DNA of 64,000 nt from JAZDLX01 sp964538455 (GTDB lineage Bacteria; Electryoneota; Electryoneia; Electryoneales; Electryoneaceae): NCBI GenBank assembly GCA_964538455.1, contig CAZIDZ010000001.1, positions 1 to 64,000 of the forward strand, in the 5' to 3' direction. A program made the translations under genes and the position numbers. Position 1 is the stretch's first letter. Every line of letters starts with the position of its first letter. A model generated the notes under the pieces. It saw only the letters and a list, made by a program, of their open reading frames with translations, ran no database searches and was not told the DNA's origin. Shown here piece after piece: positions 16,783 to 26,600 of the stretch.

Positions 16783-17652
16783 ATGAAATTCGGGGACTAC
16801 GAAATTTTTCTGCTCGAGGACGGGGAATTCAGGCTTGACGGCGGGGCGATGTTCGGGGTGGTGCCGCGCGTGCTGTGGGCGCGGACCGACGCCCCGGACG
16901 ACCGCAACCGCATCCGTCTCGCCGCGAACTGCCTGCTGATCAAGGGCGACGGTTTCAACGCGCTGATCGACACGGGGCTTGGCGGCAAGTGGGACGACAA
17001 GGAGCGGGAGATGTTCGCTGTGGCGGAGCCGCGCACGCTGATCACCGACCTGGCACGTGTGGATCTGCACCCCGACGAGATCACCCATGTGATCCAGACG
17101 CACCTCCATTTCGACCACGTCGGCGGCGCGACGTTGATCGACGCCGAGGGCACGTTGAAGATCCAGTTCCCCAATGCGAAGGTGTTCGTACAGAAAGGCG
17201 AGTGGGAGACGGCGAACGACCCAAACCCCCGCGACCGCCGCAGCTACAAGCCGGAAAACCTCAATCCCCTCAAGGAAAACGGAGTACTCGAACTGATCGA
17301 AGGCGACGGCGAAATCCTGCCCGGCATTTCGGTGACGGTCACCGGCGGGCACACGAAACACCATCAGCTGGTGACGCTGCGCTCGAACGGGAGCACGCTG
17401 GTCTACCTCGGGGATCTGATTCCGACGCCCTCCCATCTCCCCGTCCCTTACGTGATGGCCTACGACCTCGACCCAGAGCAGACGATGGCCGCGAAAGCCC
17501 CGCTGCTCGAAGAGGCGGACGAGGCGGGGTGGCTGCTGGTTTTCGAGCACAGCGCCGGGGTCAAGGCGGGACATCTCCAACGTGGAGAGAAGGGACGGCT
17601 GGAACTCGTTCCGTTCGACATCGATCAAACTGAATACACGCCGAAGAACTGA
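16783..17652 (+). CDS. Metallo-beta-lactamase-fold hydrolase
   Basis: 289 residues. The metal motif HLHFDHVGG near residue 107 supplies three His and the Asp; a further His (GGHTKHH near 189), the bridging Asp (YLGDLIP near 212) and a late His (FEHSAG) complete a two-metal site. It resembles quorum-quenching lactonase/AttM-type MBL proteins rather than glyoxalase II. Substrate unknown. It ends 23 bases before a ferredoxin-NADP reductase-like gene and heads a four-gene run (MBL, FNR, saccharopine-dehydrogenase-like, FNR) on one strand. Ribosome site weak (GAGG nine bases upstream). Confidence 0.87.
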   Translation: MKFGDYEIFLLEDGEFRLDGGAMFGVVPRVLWARTDAPDDRNRIRLAANCLLIKGDGFNALIDTGLGGKWDDKEREMFAVAEPRTLITDLARVDLHPDEITHVIQTHLHFDHVGGATLIDAEGTLKIQFPNAKVFVQKGEWETANDPNPRDRRSYKPENLNPLKENGVLELIEGDGEILPGISVTVTGGHTKHHQLVTLRSNGSTLVYLGDLIPTPSHLPVPYVMAYDLDPEQTMAAKAPLLEEADEAGWLLVFEHSAGVKAGHLQRGEKGRLELVPFDIDQTEYTPKN

Positions 17653-17675
17653 CGCCTCGGCACGGGATACGCGCT

Positions 17676-18560
17676 ATGCCTATCAACTTCCGACCAGCGA
17701 GCTACGGCTCGACACAACGTGACGCTTTCGCCGAGGATGCACTCGGTCGAGGGCTTCCCCTGAACGCGACGATCGTCGACCGGGAAAACCTGAACGACGG
17801 CCTCGCGCGGTTTGTCGTACGGTTGGACGGCTGGCAGGTTAAACCTTTCGAACCCGGGCAGTACGCCGATCTTGCGCTGCAACCGCGAAACCTGGAACGG
17901 CAGTCGGTGCCGCTCTCCAGCCTGCCCACGGCCTTCGAGCAGACACGGCGCTCCTATTCCATCGCCAGCACCCCCCAGCACCTCGACCGTCTCGAGTTCC
18001 TGTTCAACCTGGTGCCGAGCGGAACGTTCACCCCCACCCTGTGGCGGCTTGACGAAGGCGACCGTCTCCATACCGACCCGCGGATCCGCGGGCGCTTCAC
18101 CCTGCGCGAGATTCCCGAGGACGCGAACCTGCTGATGATCGCAACGGGGACCGGGATGGCGCCGTTCATCTCGATCGTACGCCAGTACGCCGGCACGGGA
18201 CGGTGGAGCCGTGCGACGCTGCTGCACGTTGTCCGTCACCAGCGCGACCTCGCCTTCACCGCCGAACTGGACGCGCTTGCGGAGAAAGATCCTGTCTTCA
18301 GCGTAATCCGTTCGGTGACGCGTTCGAAGGAAGAAAACGAGGAGTGGAACGGTCTGTCCGGCCGTCCCCAAGCGCTGCTAGCGGACGGCTCCCTCGAACA
18401 GGCGGCAGGCTTCCCGCTCGACCCGGAGAGCAACACCCACGTTATGCTCTGCGGGAACCCGGGGATGATCCAGGTGATGCTCTCGCTGCTGCAGGATCGC
18501 GGTTTCACGCTGCGCGCGGAGAACCATCCCGGCACGTTGCACACGGAGAGCTACTGGTGA
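17676..18560 (+). CDS. Ferredoxin-NADP(+) reductase-like flavoprotein 1
   Basis: 294 residues. FAD-binding RRSYSIAS near residue 91, nucleotide-binding ATGTGMAPF near 155 and CGNPGM near 254, in the order of bacterial Fpr-type reductases, ending HTESYW as these proteins do with an aromatic residue stacking on the flavin. It would move electrons between NADPH and a ferredoxin or flavodoxin in the cytoplasm. The first 35 residues are an extra, unaligned leader. A shorter relative lies two genes downstream. No ferredoxin gene is beside it, so its partner is unknown. Confidence 0.9.
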   Translation: MPINFRPASYGSTQRDAFAEDALGRGLPLNATIVDRENLNDGLARFVVRLDGWQVKPFEPGQYADLALQPRNLERQSVPLSSLPTAFEQTRRSYSIASTPQHLDRLEFLFNLVPSGTFTPTLWRLDEGDRLHTDPRIRGRFTLREIPEDANLLMIATGTGMAPFISIVRQYAGTGRWSRATLLHVVRHQRDLAFTAELDALAEKDPVFSVIRSVTRSKEENEEWNGLSGRPQALLADGSLEQAAGFPLDPESNTHVMLCGNPGMIQVMLSLLQDRGFTLRAENHPGTLHTESYW

Positions 18561-18645
18561 CGGATGACCACGGCTCCCCACTAGAAGTAACTTCTCCTTC
18601 CAATCTCGTACCTTCTTGAAAGCGTCGTTTTTGTGGGGGGAAACG

Positions 18646-19779
18646 ATGGCTGCGCCGCGAGTGCTGATCCTCGGCGGGTACGGCGAGACCGGAAAACGTC
18701 TCGCAGGGATGCTCGCCGCCCACACAGATGCAGAAGTAATCATCGCTGGACGAAACGGGGAAAAAGCCGTCGCAACCTCGGAAAACATCAATCGTGACAC
18801 AGGTTCCCGGCGATCCCGACCTCTCGCTCTCGACGCCCGTGACCCGGCCGTGGTGCGCTCCGCCCTTGAAGGAGTGCGTCTCGTCGCCCACGCCGCCCCG
18901 GCGCTCGGCGCGGAAGCCACACGCCAACTCGCGGAAACGGTAATCGAGGCCGGAGCGGACTGGATCGACGTGCAGATTGACCCGGCGCAGACGGTTGCAC
19001 TCCGCAGTCTCGACGGCAAAGCGCGTGACCGCGGGGTCTGCCTTGCGATCCAGAGCGGATTCCACCCCGGCCTGCCCGCCGCGATGATCCGTTGGGCCGC
19101 GAAGCATGTGGACGAACTTCCGGTCGCCGAGGTGTTCAGCTTCCTCAACCCGGACAAGGGGCTGGTGATCACGCAGGGGGTGGACGAATTGTTCGACCTG
19201 TTTCGCAACTACCGTGTCCGTCTGCTCGAGAACGGTGTCTGGCGGAATCTGTCGATGTGGGACCGGCGGGCGATGCGGACGTTCACTTTCGAGCACGGTT
19301 ACGGCAAGGCGACCTGCGGGGCGATGTCGCTGGACGAATTGGACGAACTTACGGAGCTGATTCCGGAACTTCGAAAGACGGGTTTTTTCATCGGCGGGTC
19401 AGACGCAGTGACCAACTGGATCACCACCCCGTTGATCCTCGCCGGGCTGAAGCTGCTGCCGTTCGTGAAGAACTCCGCCTGGGCGAAGCTGTGGGTCGGG
19501 TCGATGAGACTGTTCGGACACCCGCCCTACGGGACAGCGCTGCAACTCGCCGGATCCGGAAGGATCAACAGCGAGGAAAAACCGATTCGCCTCGTGATCG
19601 ACCATCCCGACGAATACGTGCTGACCGCCGCGCCGATGTACGCGACGGCGATGCAGATGCTTGACGGTTCTGTGCGTCCCGCGGGCGTCCACTTCGCCGC
19701 CCACCTGCCGGAACCGGAGCGCATGCTCGACGACATGGAGAAGCTGGGCGTGAGGATCGTGCGCGGCGTACCTTCCTGA
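18646..19779 (+). CDS. Saccharopine-dehydrogenase-like NAD(P)-binding protein
   Basis: 377 residues from ATG 18646 behind GTGGGGGGAA. The Rossmann motif ILGGYGETGKRLA opens the protein, as in the saccharopine dehydrogenase NADP-binding superfamily, and the middle contains SGFHPGLPAAMIRW. A hydrophobic segment near 265-290 (WITTPLILAGLKLLPFV) hints at membrane contact, as in trans-acting enoyl reductase-like relatives. True saccharopine dehydrogenase activity is unlikely without lysine-pathway neighbours. It is flanked on both sides by FNR-like genes, which suggests a flavin- or ferredoxin-linked reduction. Substrate unknown. Confidence 0.82.
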   Translation: MAAPRVLILGGYGETGKRLAGMLAAHTDAEVIIAGRNGEKAVATSENINRDTGSRRSRPLALDARDPAVVRSALEGVRLVAHAAPALGAEATRQLAETVIEAGADWIDVQIDPAQTVALRSLDGKARDRGVCLAIQSGFHPGLPAAMIRWAAKHVDELPVAEVFSFLNPDKGLVITQGVDELFDLFRNYRVRLLENGVWRNLSMWDRRAMRTFTFEHGYGKATCGAMSLDELDELTELIPELRKTGFFIGGSDAVTNWITTPLILAGLKLLPFVKNSAWAKLWVGSMRLFGHPPYGTALQLAGSGRINSEEKPIRLVIDHPDEYVLTAAPMYATAMQMLDGSVRPAGVHFAAHLPEPERMLDDMEKLGVRIVRGVPS

Positions 19780-19808
19780 CCATCACAATGACCCACGGAG
19801 CGATGACG

Positions 19809-20609
19809 ATGCCCGCGACGAACGATCCGCGCAACGCCACTCTTGTATCACGGACGGACCTCGACGAACGGCACACGATTTTCCACGTTCGACCGGATTC
19901 CTCGATCCCGTTTGTCGCCGGTCAGTGGACCGAAATGGGGCTGCCGAAGGCCGACGAAGGAAAATGGGGGCCGTCCGGTGAGGAGTTCGTCAAAGACGGC
20001 GTCGTTCGCCGCGCCTACTCGATCGCGAGTCCGCCCGGCCAACCGGAACTGGATTTCTTCTTCAACCGCGTGGACGAGGGACAGCTCACACGATGGCTCT
20101 GGGAGCTGAAAGCGGGCGACCGTCTCTACGTAGACCCGGAAGCGCGGGGATTCTTTACCTTGAACGGCGTTCCGGCGGGAGCGAACCTCGTTTTTATCGG
20201 CACCGGGACCGGAATCGCGCCGTTTGTCTCCCTCGTGCTGGAATTTGCAGGAAAAAGAAGGTGGAAGCGGCTAGTTGTCATTCACGGCGCGCGTTTCAGC
20301 GAACTTCTTGGTTTTTCGGGTACTTTCCGCTCCGCTCAAAAGCACGATTCGTCCATTCTGTACATTTCTGTGCTGTCAAAACCGGGAGAGAATTGGGACG
20401 GGGAACGCGGGCATGTGCAGGATGTCCTGGGGAATCCCGGGGAGTTCGAAAAGCGGACAGGCGTACCCCTCGACCCGGGCGCAACCCATGTCTATCTCTG
20501 CGGAAACAGCGCAATGATCCGTGACGTGGAGGACCTGCTGATGCCGCTCGGGTTCGAGCCACGCTGGAGCAACCCGGACGGACGGATTCACACGGAGATT
20601 TATTATTAG
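19809..20609 (+). CDS. Ferredoxin-NADP(+) reductase-like flavoprotein 2
   Basis: 266 residues from ATG 19809, chosen because GGAG ends eight bases before it; in-frame ATGs at 19788 and 19803 are alternatives. FAD motif RRAYSIAS, nucleotide motif IGTGTGIAPF, CGNSAM and the C-terminal HTEIYY match the Fpr family and the gene two places upstream, but identity to that paralogue looks modest. It has the usual length without the N-terminal leader seen in flavoprotein 1. It follows the saccharopine-dehydrogenase-like gene after 29 bases, so the run is probably one transcript. The electron partner is not in the window. Confidence 0.9.
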   Translation: MPATNDPRNATLVSRTDLDERHTIFHVRPDSSIPFVAGQWTEMGLPKADEGKWGPSGEEFVKDGVVRRAYSIASPPGQPELDFFFNRVDEGQLTRWLWELKAGDRLYVDPEARGFFTLNGVPAGANLVFIGTGTGIAPFVSLVLEFAGKRRWKRLVVIHGARFSELLGFSGTFRSAQKHDSSILYISVLSKPGENWDGERGHVQDVLGNPGEFEKRTGVPLDPGATHVYLCGNSAMIRDVEDLLMPLGFEPRWSNPDGRIHTEIYY

Positions 20610-20664
20610 ACGGCAAAAACCAGCAGGCGGTGCGGTTGGGCCATACAGTCTAAGGAAAACAACC

Positions 20665-20738
20665 TAGTAGAAACCCGGCCATCCCGCCCGCGCTAAAAAG
20701 GACAAGCTATGGCGGGCAAGCGTGCTGGCCGGGCCACA
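20665..20738. repeat. Constant-flank hairpin repeat, copy 5
   Basis: CTAGTAGAAACCCGGCCA pairs through CCCGGCCA with TGGCCGGG before CCACAC; inner GCCCGCGCT and GGCGGGCAAGCG extend the pairing. Lies in the 321-base gap 20610-20930, which otherwise shows nothing but the thiolase leader. Confidence 0.75.
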
Positions 20739-20740
20739 CA

Positions 20741-20778
20741 CTGGAATCCGATCCCGACCGTCCGGGATCGGGCCACCC
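20741..20778. repeat. Constant-flank hairpin repeat, copy 6 (half unit)
   Basis: CCGATCCCGACCG and TCCGGGATCGGG pair, followed by CCACCC. It directly follows copy 5 and carries the TCCCGA module. Confidence 0.65.
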
Positions 20779-20930
20779 AACGTTTGGCTTCCCGAGTATT
20801 TCCCGTTTTGCAAAAGTCATACGGTCCTTTGGGAGGCGCTCCCCTTTCCCCGCGGCGATGAAATACTATCTTAGCCCTTACCGGATTTTGTGAAAACCTT
20901 GTACAAACTTTGCGATACAGGAGGCGTTCG

Positions 20931-22106
20931 ATGAAGGAAGCGGTCATCCTCTCCGCGACACGCACGCCGGTGGGCTCGATGGGCGGCGCGCTGGCCGGTG
21001 TTCCCGCAATTCAGCTCGGCGCAACGGCGATCAAAAGCGCGGTCGAACGGGCGGGAATCACCCCGGACGACGTGGACGAAGTGATTATGGGCATGGTGCT
21101 GCAGGGCGGCACCGGGCAGGCTCCAGCGCGGCAGGCGGCGATCGGCGCGGGAATCCCCGACACGAAATCGGCCTGGACGGTGAACAAAGTCTGCTCCAGC
21201 GGCCTGAAAGCGGTGATGGAGGCCGCCGGATCGATCCAACTCGAGGAAAACAAAGTCGTCGCCGCCGGTGGGATGGAGAACATGTCCGCGGCGCCCTATT
21301 TCCTGAAAAGCGCGCGCTTCGGCTACCGTTACGGCGACGGCCAGCTTCACGACCTGATGATCCACGATGGCCTTTGGGACCCCTACGGCGACCACCACAT
21401 GGGAATCTGCGCCGAGGTCTGCGCCGAAGAGAACAAGATCAGCCGCGAGGAGCAGGACGCGCACGCGCTGGAGTCCTACAAACGGGCGAACGAGGCGATC
21501 GCCAAGGGCCTGTTCAAGGAGGAGATCACCCCGGTGGTGATCCCGTCGAAGAAGGGCGACACCGTGGTGGACACCGACGAGGAGCCGGGGCGCGGCAAGC
21601 CGGACAAGGTGCCTACGCTGAAACCGGCGTTCAAAAAGGACGGGACGGTGACCGCGGCGAACGCCAGCTCGATCAACGATGGAGCGGCGGCGCTGATCGT
21701 CGCCGACCCCGACTGGGCGGCGGAAAAGGGGCTAAAACCGCTGGCGAAAATCCTCGGCTGGTCGACGTTCAGCCAGGACCCGCTTCATTTTACCACCGCG
21801 CCCCAGGGAGCGATCAAGAAGCTGCTGGACAAGCTGGGCTGGAAGGCGGGCGACGTGGACGCCTACGAGATCAACGAAGCGTTCAGCGTGGTCTCGGTGT
21901 ACAACAATAAGGCGCTCGGGCTCGATCCGGCGAAAGTGAATATCCGTGGAGGAGCGGTAGCGATGGGCCATCCGATCGGCGCGTCCGGTGCGCGGATCCT
22001 GGTCACCCTGCTGCATGTGCTGAAGGCGTCGGGCGGTAAGAAGGGGATCGCGAGCCTGTGCAACGGCGGCGGCGAGGCGACCGCGCTGGCGGTGGAGATG
22101 TACTAG
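20931..22106 (+). CDS. Acetyl-CoA acetyltransferase (thiolase)
   Basis: 391 residues from ATG 20931 with GGAGG seven bases upstream. Active-site Cys88 in KVCSSGLKAV, His347 in VAMGHPIGASG and Cys377 in CNGGGEA are all present. Condenses two acetyl-CoA to acetoacetyl-CoA or cleaves it; the sequence is of the biosynthetic/short-chain type. Followed after 201 bases by a 3-hydroxybutyryl-CoA dehydrogenase, so the pair carries out the C4 steps of beta-oxidation or its reverse. No enoyl-CoA hydratase or polyhydroxybutyrate gene is in the window. Confidence 0.95.
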   Translation: MKEAVILSATRTPVGSMGGALAGVPAIQLGATAIKSAVERAGITPDDVDEVIMGMVLQGGTGQAPARQAAIGAGIPDTKSAWTVNKVCSSGLKAVMEAAGSIQLEENKVVAAGGMENMSAAPYFLKSARFGYRYGDGQLHDLMIHDGLWDPYGDHHMGICAEVCAEENKISREEQDAHALESYKRANEAIAKGLFKEEITPVVIPSKKGDTVVDTDEEPGRGKPDKVPTLKPAFKKDGTVTAANASSINDGAAALIVADPDWAAEKGLKPLAKILGWSTFSQDPLHFTTAPQGAIKKLLDKLGWKAGDVDAYEINEAFSVVSVYNNKALGLDPAKVNIRGGAVAMGHPIGASGARILVTLLHVLKASGGKKGIASLCNGGGEATALAVEMY

Positions 22107-22307
22107 CGTACGGCAGTGCGGCTTCAAAACTTCGCGAAGCCGTAAAAACCTCAACCAACGGGTATCCGTGCGTGCAACTCGCGAGTGATAGCGAAAAGTA
22201 GTTTCTGCTTCGCGGACGCTTTCGCGTAGTCTTTCTGTAGACGAAACAGTTGATTATTTCGCTGAATACAAGCTGATTTTCATGTACTACGCCAAGGGAG
22301 AAAACCC

Positions 22308-23195
22308 ATGGGCAAGATAGCGAAGTTCGGTGTGGTCGGGGTTGGGACGATGGGCAACGGGATCGCGCAGGTGGCGGCGCAGACCGGGCTGGATGTGATT
22401 GCGGTGGACGTCAAGCCGGAGTTCCTCGACAGGGCGAAGGCGACGATCGAGAAGAACCTCGGGCGAATGGTCGCGAAGGAGAAGATCACCCAGGATGACG
22501 CGGACGCGGCGGTGAAACGGATCACCTTCACCACTGACCTGAACGCTTTAAAAGACCGTGAGCTGATCGTCGAGGCGGCGACCGAGAACAAGCAGATCAA
22601 GTTCGAGCTGATCGAAAAGCTGGACGGACTCGCCCCCGCCGGAGTGATCCTCGCGAGCAACACGAGCACCATCTCAGTCACTGAGATTGCGGCTCACACA
22701 AAAAGACCGAATTCGGTCATCGGGATGCATTTCATGAACCCGGTGCCGATGATGAAGCTGGTCGAGGTGATCAAGGGACTGTTGACCGATGAGGCCACCT
22801 ACAAGGTTGTCAACGAGTTGGCGAAAGAGATGGGCAAGACGCCGATCCTGGTCAACGACTACCCCGGATTCGTCAGCAACCGTGTGCTGATGCCGATGAT
22901 CAACGAGGCAGTGTATTGCCTGATGGAGGGCGTGGCCGGCGTCGCCGAGATCGACGGCGTGATGACGCTCGGCATGGCGCACCCGATGGGTCCGCTGCGT
23001 CTCGGCGACCTGATCGGGCTGGACACCTGCCTGGCAATTATGGAGGTGCTGCACGAGGGGCTGGGCGACAGCAAGTACCGTCCCTGCCCGCTGTTGAAGA
23101 AGATGGTAGCGTCGGGCAATCTTGGCAACAAGACCAGCATGGGATTCTACGACTACACGGAAGATCCGAAGAATCCCGAACCGAGAGTGTTCTAA
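22308..23195 (+). CDS. hbd: 3-hydroxybutyryl-CoA dehydrogenase
   Basis: 295 residues. NAD motif GVGTMG at 11-16, then SNTSTISVTEIA and the catalytic HFMNPVPMMKLVEV block, in which His pairs with the later Glu, and the C-terminal domain block NRVLMPMINEAV with LGMAHPMGPLRLGD. It oxidises 3-hydroxybutyryl-CoA to acetoacetyl-CoA with NAD. Normal length (280-295). GGGAGAA precedes the ATG. Probably cotranscribed with the thiolase upstream; a strong terminator lies 120 bases past its stop. Confidence 0.95.
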   Translation: MGKIAKFGVVGVGTMGNGIAQVAAQTGLDVIAVDVKPEFLDRAKATIEKNLGRMVAKEKITQDDADAAVKRITFTTDLNALKDRELIVEAATENKQIKFELIEKLDGLAPAGVILASNTSTISVTEIAAHTKRPNSVIGMHFMNPVPMMKLVEVIKGLLTDEATYKVVNELAKEMGKTPILVNDYPGFVSNRVLMPMINEAVYCLMEGVAGVAEIDGVMTLGMAHPMGPLRLGDLIGLDTCLAIMEVLHEGLGDSKYRPCPLLKKMVASGNLGNKTSMGFYDYTEDPKNPEPRVF

Positions 23196-23204
23196 CCGTA
23201 CAGG

Positions 23205-23236
23205 CTTACCCCGGCACGCGGTGGTGCCGGGCTACA
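23205..23236. repeat. Small hairpin CCCCGGCAC / GTGCCGGG
   Basis: CCCCGGCAC-gcggtg-GTGCCGGG followed by CTACA. Similar in style to the constant-flank repeats but with a different right flank. Confidence 0.45.
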
Positions 23237-23249
23237 TGTTTGATGCATA

Positions 23250-23296
23250 GGAGAGACCCGGCCAATCCCGACAGCTCGGGACTGGCCGGGCCACGC
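23250..23296. repeat. Constant-flank hairpin repeat, copy 7
   Basis: GGAGAGACCCGGCCA, the inner module TCCCGA-cagc-TCGGGA, then CTGGCCGGGCCACG. Confidence 0.72.
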
Positions 23297-23314
23297 TGCC
23301 GATTCGCGGATGCC

Positions 23315-23346
23315 AAAACCCGGGCGCATGCCCGGATTTTATTTTT
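23315..23346 (+). terminator. Rho-independent terminator after hbd
   Basis: AAAACCCGGGC, loop GCAT, GCCCGG then ATTTTATTTTT. Confidence 0.82.
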
Positions 23347-23359
23347 CCGCAGATTCCTT

Positions 23360-23569
23360 GAGCGTCAGCTTTCTCCGCGCAAGCGAGTTCAGAACAGGCG
23401 TTTCCTTGGATATGNNNNNNNNNNNNNNNNNNNNNNNNNNNNNNNNNNNNNNNNNNNNNNNNNNNNNNNNNNNNNNNNNNNNNNNNNNNNNNNNNNNNNN
23501 NNNNNNNNNNNNNNGAGCGTCAGCTTTCTCCGCGCAAGCGAGTTCAGAACAGGCGTTTCCTTGGATATG
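23360..23569. other. Assembly gap: 100 N between identical 55-base ends
   Basis: Bases 23415-23514 are N. The 55 bases before the gap (23360-23414) are identical to the 55 after it (23515-23569). This is what two contigs sharing one k-mer end look like after scaffolding with a fixed-length filler, so the true gap may be absent or may hide a repeat. No gene can be called across it. Confidence 0.9.
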
Positions 23570-23642
23570 GCCATGGTGCATGCGATCTTGTATCGTTTTG
23601 TCTCGCGGTTAGATCCTTCACTTCACAGGGCAGACAGAAAAG

Positions 23643-26600
23643 ATGACAGCTGAGCCGGACATGGTGCGACCAGATTCACGGGCGGGAACGCTTCCGCTCC
23701 TCCCCGTACTCACGCTTTTCTTCATTTCGGGCCTCTCCGCGCTGATTTATCAAGTGGTCTGGAGCAGGCTGCTCGGGCTTCTGTTTGGGAACACGATCCA
23801 GGCGGCGAGCACGGTGCTGGCTGCGTTTATGGCCGGGCTCGCGCTCGGGAGCTGGCTGCTGGGCCGCGTCGCCGATCGTCACCCCGGCCGCTTGCTCCGT
23901 GTTTACGGCCTGCTCGAGCTCGGAATCGCAGTCGCCGGGCTCGCCGTCCTGCTGGGACTCCGCCCGCTCGATCACCTGCATCACATCCTCTACATGAAAA
24001 CCGGCGGGTTCGGGCTGCCGAACGTTCTCTGGCGGTTTGTGCTCGCGTTCGGTGCGTTGATCGTTCCAACCTCGCTGATGGGGGGCACACTCCCGGTGCT
24101 GTCCCGCTGGGCGATCCGGAGCGAGGGCGAGATCGGCAACAAGATCGGCCTGCTTTATTCGATCAACACGCTCGGCGCGGTAATCGGCGCTTTTCTCACG
24201 GGCTACGCGCTGGTGGCGGCGCTGGGGATGAACCTTTCGCAGGGACTTGCGGTGCTGCTGAACATCATCGTGGGATCCGTCGCGATAACCGTGGACGCCG
24301 TGCGGCGCAAGCGTGATTCCGGAGCTGTGGAGCCGCCCCCCTCGGAAGCGGTGGAACCGCCGGGGCTGGACAGCGCCCCTCGGTCCTACGCGGCGTTGGC
24401 TCTGACCGTACAGGGGTTCTGTGCGATCTCCCTGGAGGTGCTCTGGACACGCGCGCTTGTGTTCTACCTGGGCAACAGCGTCTACGCCTTCAGCGCGATG
24501 CTGACCACGTTCCTTTTCGGCATCGGCGCGGGAAGCCTGGTGTATGCCCGTCTCGCAAAACGCATCCGCTACGGTTGGCGTCTGCTCGGCTGGATGCAGG
24601 TGGGGATCGCACTGACTTCATTCCTCGCGCTCTCGGAGGTGGGCTGGCTCTTTTTCGAGATCGCGAAAATCTGGAGTGTCTTCGGCGACACCCACTGGGC
24701 GAATCCCACCGGGATCAAATTCCTGAAAAGCGCAATGATCATGCTCCCGCCGACGCTGATGATGGGATTTTCGTTTCCCCTTGCGGCCCGCCTCTACACA
24801 CGCAGCACAGACACCACAGGCAGCAGCGTCGGGCGCATCTACAGCCTGAACACACTGGCGGCGATTTTCGGTTCGCTGATCACGGGGTTTTTCCTGATCC
24901 CCCTGATCGGGATCTCCGCAACGATGATCGCACTCGCCGTTGTAGAAACCGGCGCCGGCCTGCTGCTGTTTATCCGCGCCGGGCACAAACCGCCCGCCTG
25001 GCTTGCGGCGGGAGTAGCGGCTGTTTTGATGGCGCTCGGGTTAACCGGCGTTGCTCAGGTCCGTTTCCTCAACCCGATGGTCGAGCGTGATCCCGCGCTT
25101 TTCTACCGCGAAGGAAGGGACGCAACGGTGCGTGTCTTCGAGGATGACCAGGGATTGCGGCATATTTCGATCAACGGCTGGCCGGTGGCGGGAACCGGGA
25201 CGCCCGCGAATATGGGTTACCCGGAAATCCAGAAGATGCTCGGCCACATACCCGCGTTGATCCAGGGTGGCCCCAAGTCCTGCCTCGTCGTGGGATTCGG
25301 CTCCGGAGGCACCACCTGGGCGCTGTCGTTATACCATCCAGACACCCTCCAGGTCGTGGAGCTGGTGGACGCCGTTATCGATGCGGCTCCGTATTTCGAC
25401 GCGACCAACCACGGAGTGCTGAACAAGCCCTTCGTAAACGTTGTGCTCGACGACGGCCGCCATTACGTGGCGGTGAACCCCCGCAAATGGGATGTGATCG
25501 CCGTTGATTCGGTGGACCCAAAATTCTCCGGGAACGGCAACCTATACTCCCGCGAATTTTTCGAAGCCTGCAAGAACCGGTTGACCGACAACGGCGTGCT
25601 CGCGGTGTGGCTCCCTTATTTCCAGCTATCGCCGGATGCCAACAGAATGCTGGCGCGGACATTCGTGAGTGTATTCCCCAACGCGACGCTGTGGTTTACC
25701 CGGTATGCCACCTATACGCTGCTGATCGGATCCGTGAACCCGCCCAGGATCGACTATGACCATCTCGCGTCTTTGCTGGCGAACGATGCGATTGCAGCGG
25801 ACCTCGCGGATCTCTACGTGAGTGGACCCGCAGACATCCTCGAGTGTTTTGCCATGGACGGGGCGACCTTGAAGGCATACGGGGGAACGGGACCGCTGAA
25901 CACCTACGATGATCCGCGCGTTGAATTCTTCAAGACCCGCTGGTCCGGACCCGAGTACAAGTACAAGAACCTGACGGACATGGAAGCGCTCATTCAGCCG
26001 CCGTGGATAGGGCTCGAGATCACCGGACTCACCCCGGCGCGGAAAGAAGAGCTTCGCAATCGCCATGCCGTGTTCGGCCACATCATCAACGCGCTCCGCT
26101 ATTTCACTCTGCAGGAAAAACAGAAACGGCACGGCGAACTCGTAAAAGCGTACCTCGAAGACAGAAATCACCGCGGGGTGCAATACCTGCTTGGCGTCTC
26201 CCCCTTGCAACAGGGCGACAAAAAGCTCTACGCCTATTCCCTGCTGAACCTGGGAGTTTCATTGATGAACCTCGACCGGCTCGACGAGAGCATCAGCGTT
26301 CTCGATAAGTCCGCGGCCGAAGATCCCGACAATCCTGTTGTGTGGGGAAAGATGACCGAGGCGGAGGGGAAAGCGGAAAACTGGGCGGGGGCCATAGCCC
26401 CAGCGAGAAAGCTGCGGGAGTTGAGCCCCGGAGACCCCATTGCCCGCTTTAACCTCGGAATCACTTTCTTCAAAACAGATGAGTTGGACTCCGCACGGCA
26501 AGAGCTTAACCAGGCGCTGCAGCTCCGGCCATCGTTCAGCGCGGTGGGCGCCTGGCTCAAGTTGATCGACCTGAGGCAGGACAGAAAGATGGACCCTGTC

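Noticed and set aside
22119..22142. CGGCTTC/GAAGCCG stem after the thiolase stop
   Set aside because: Followed by TAAAAACC rather than a T tract; thiolase and hbd probably read through.
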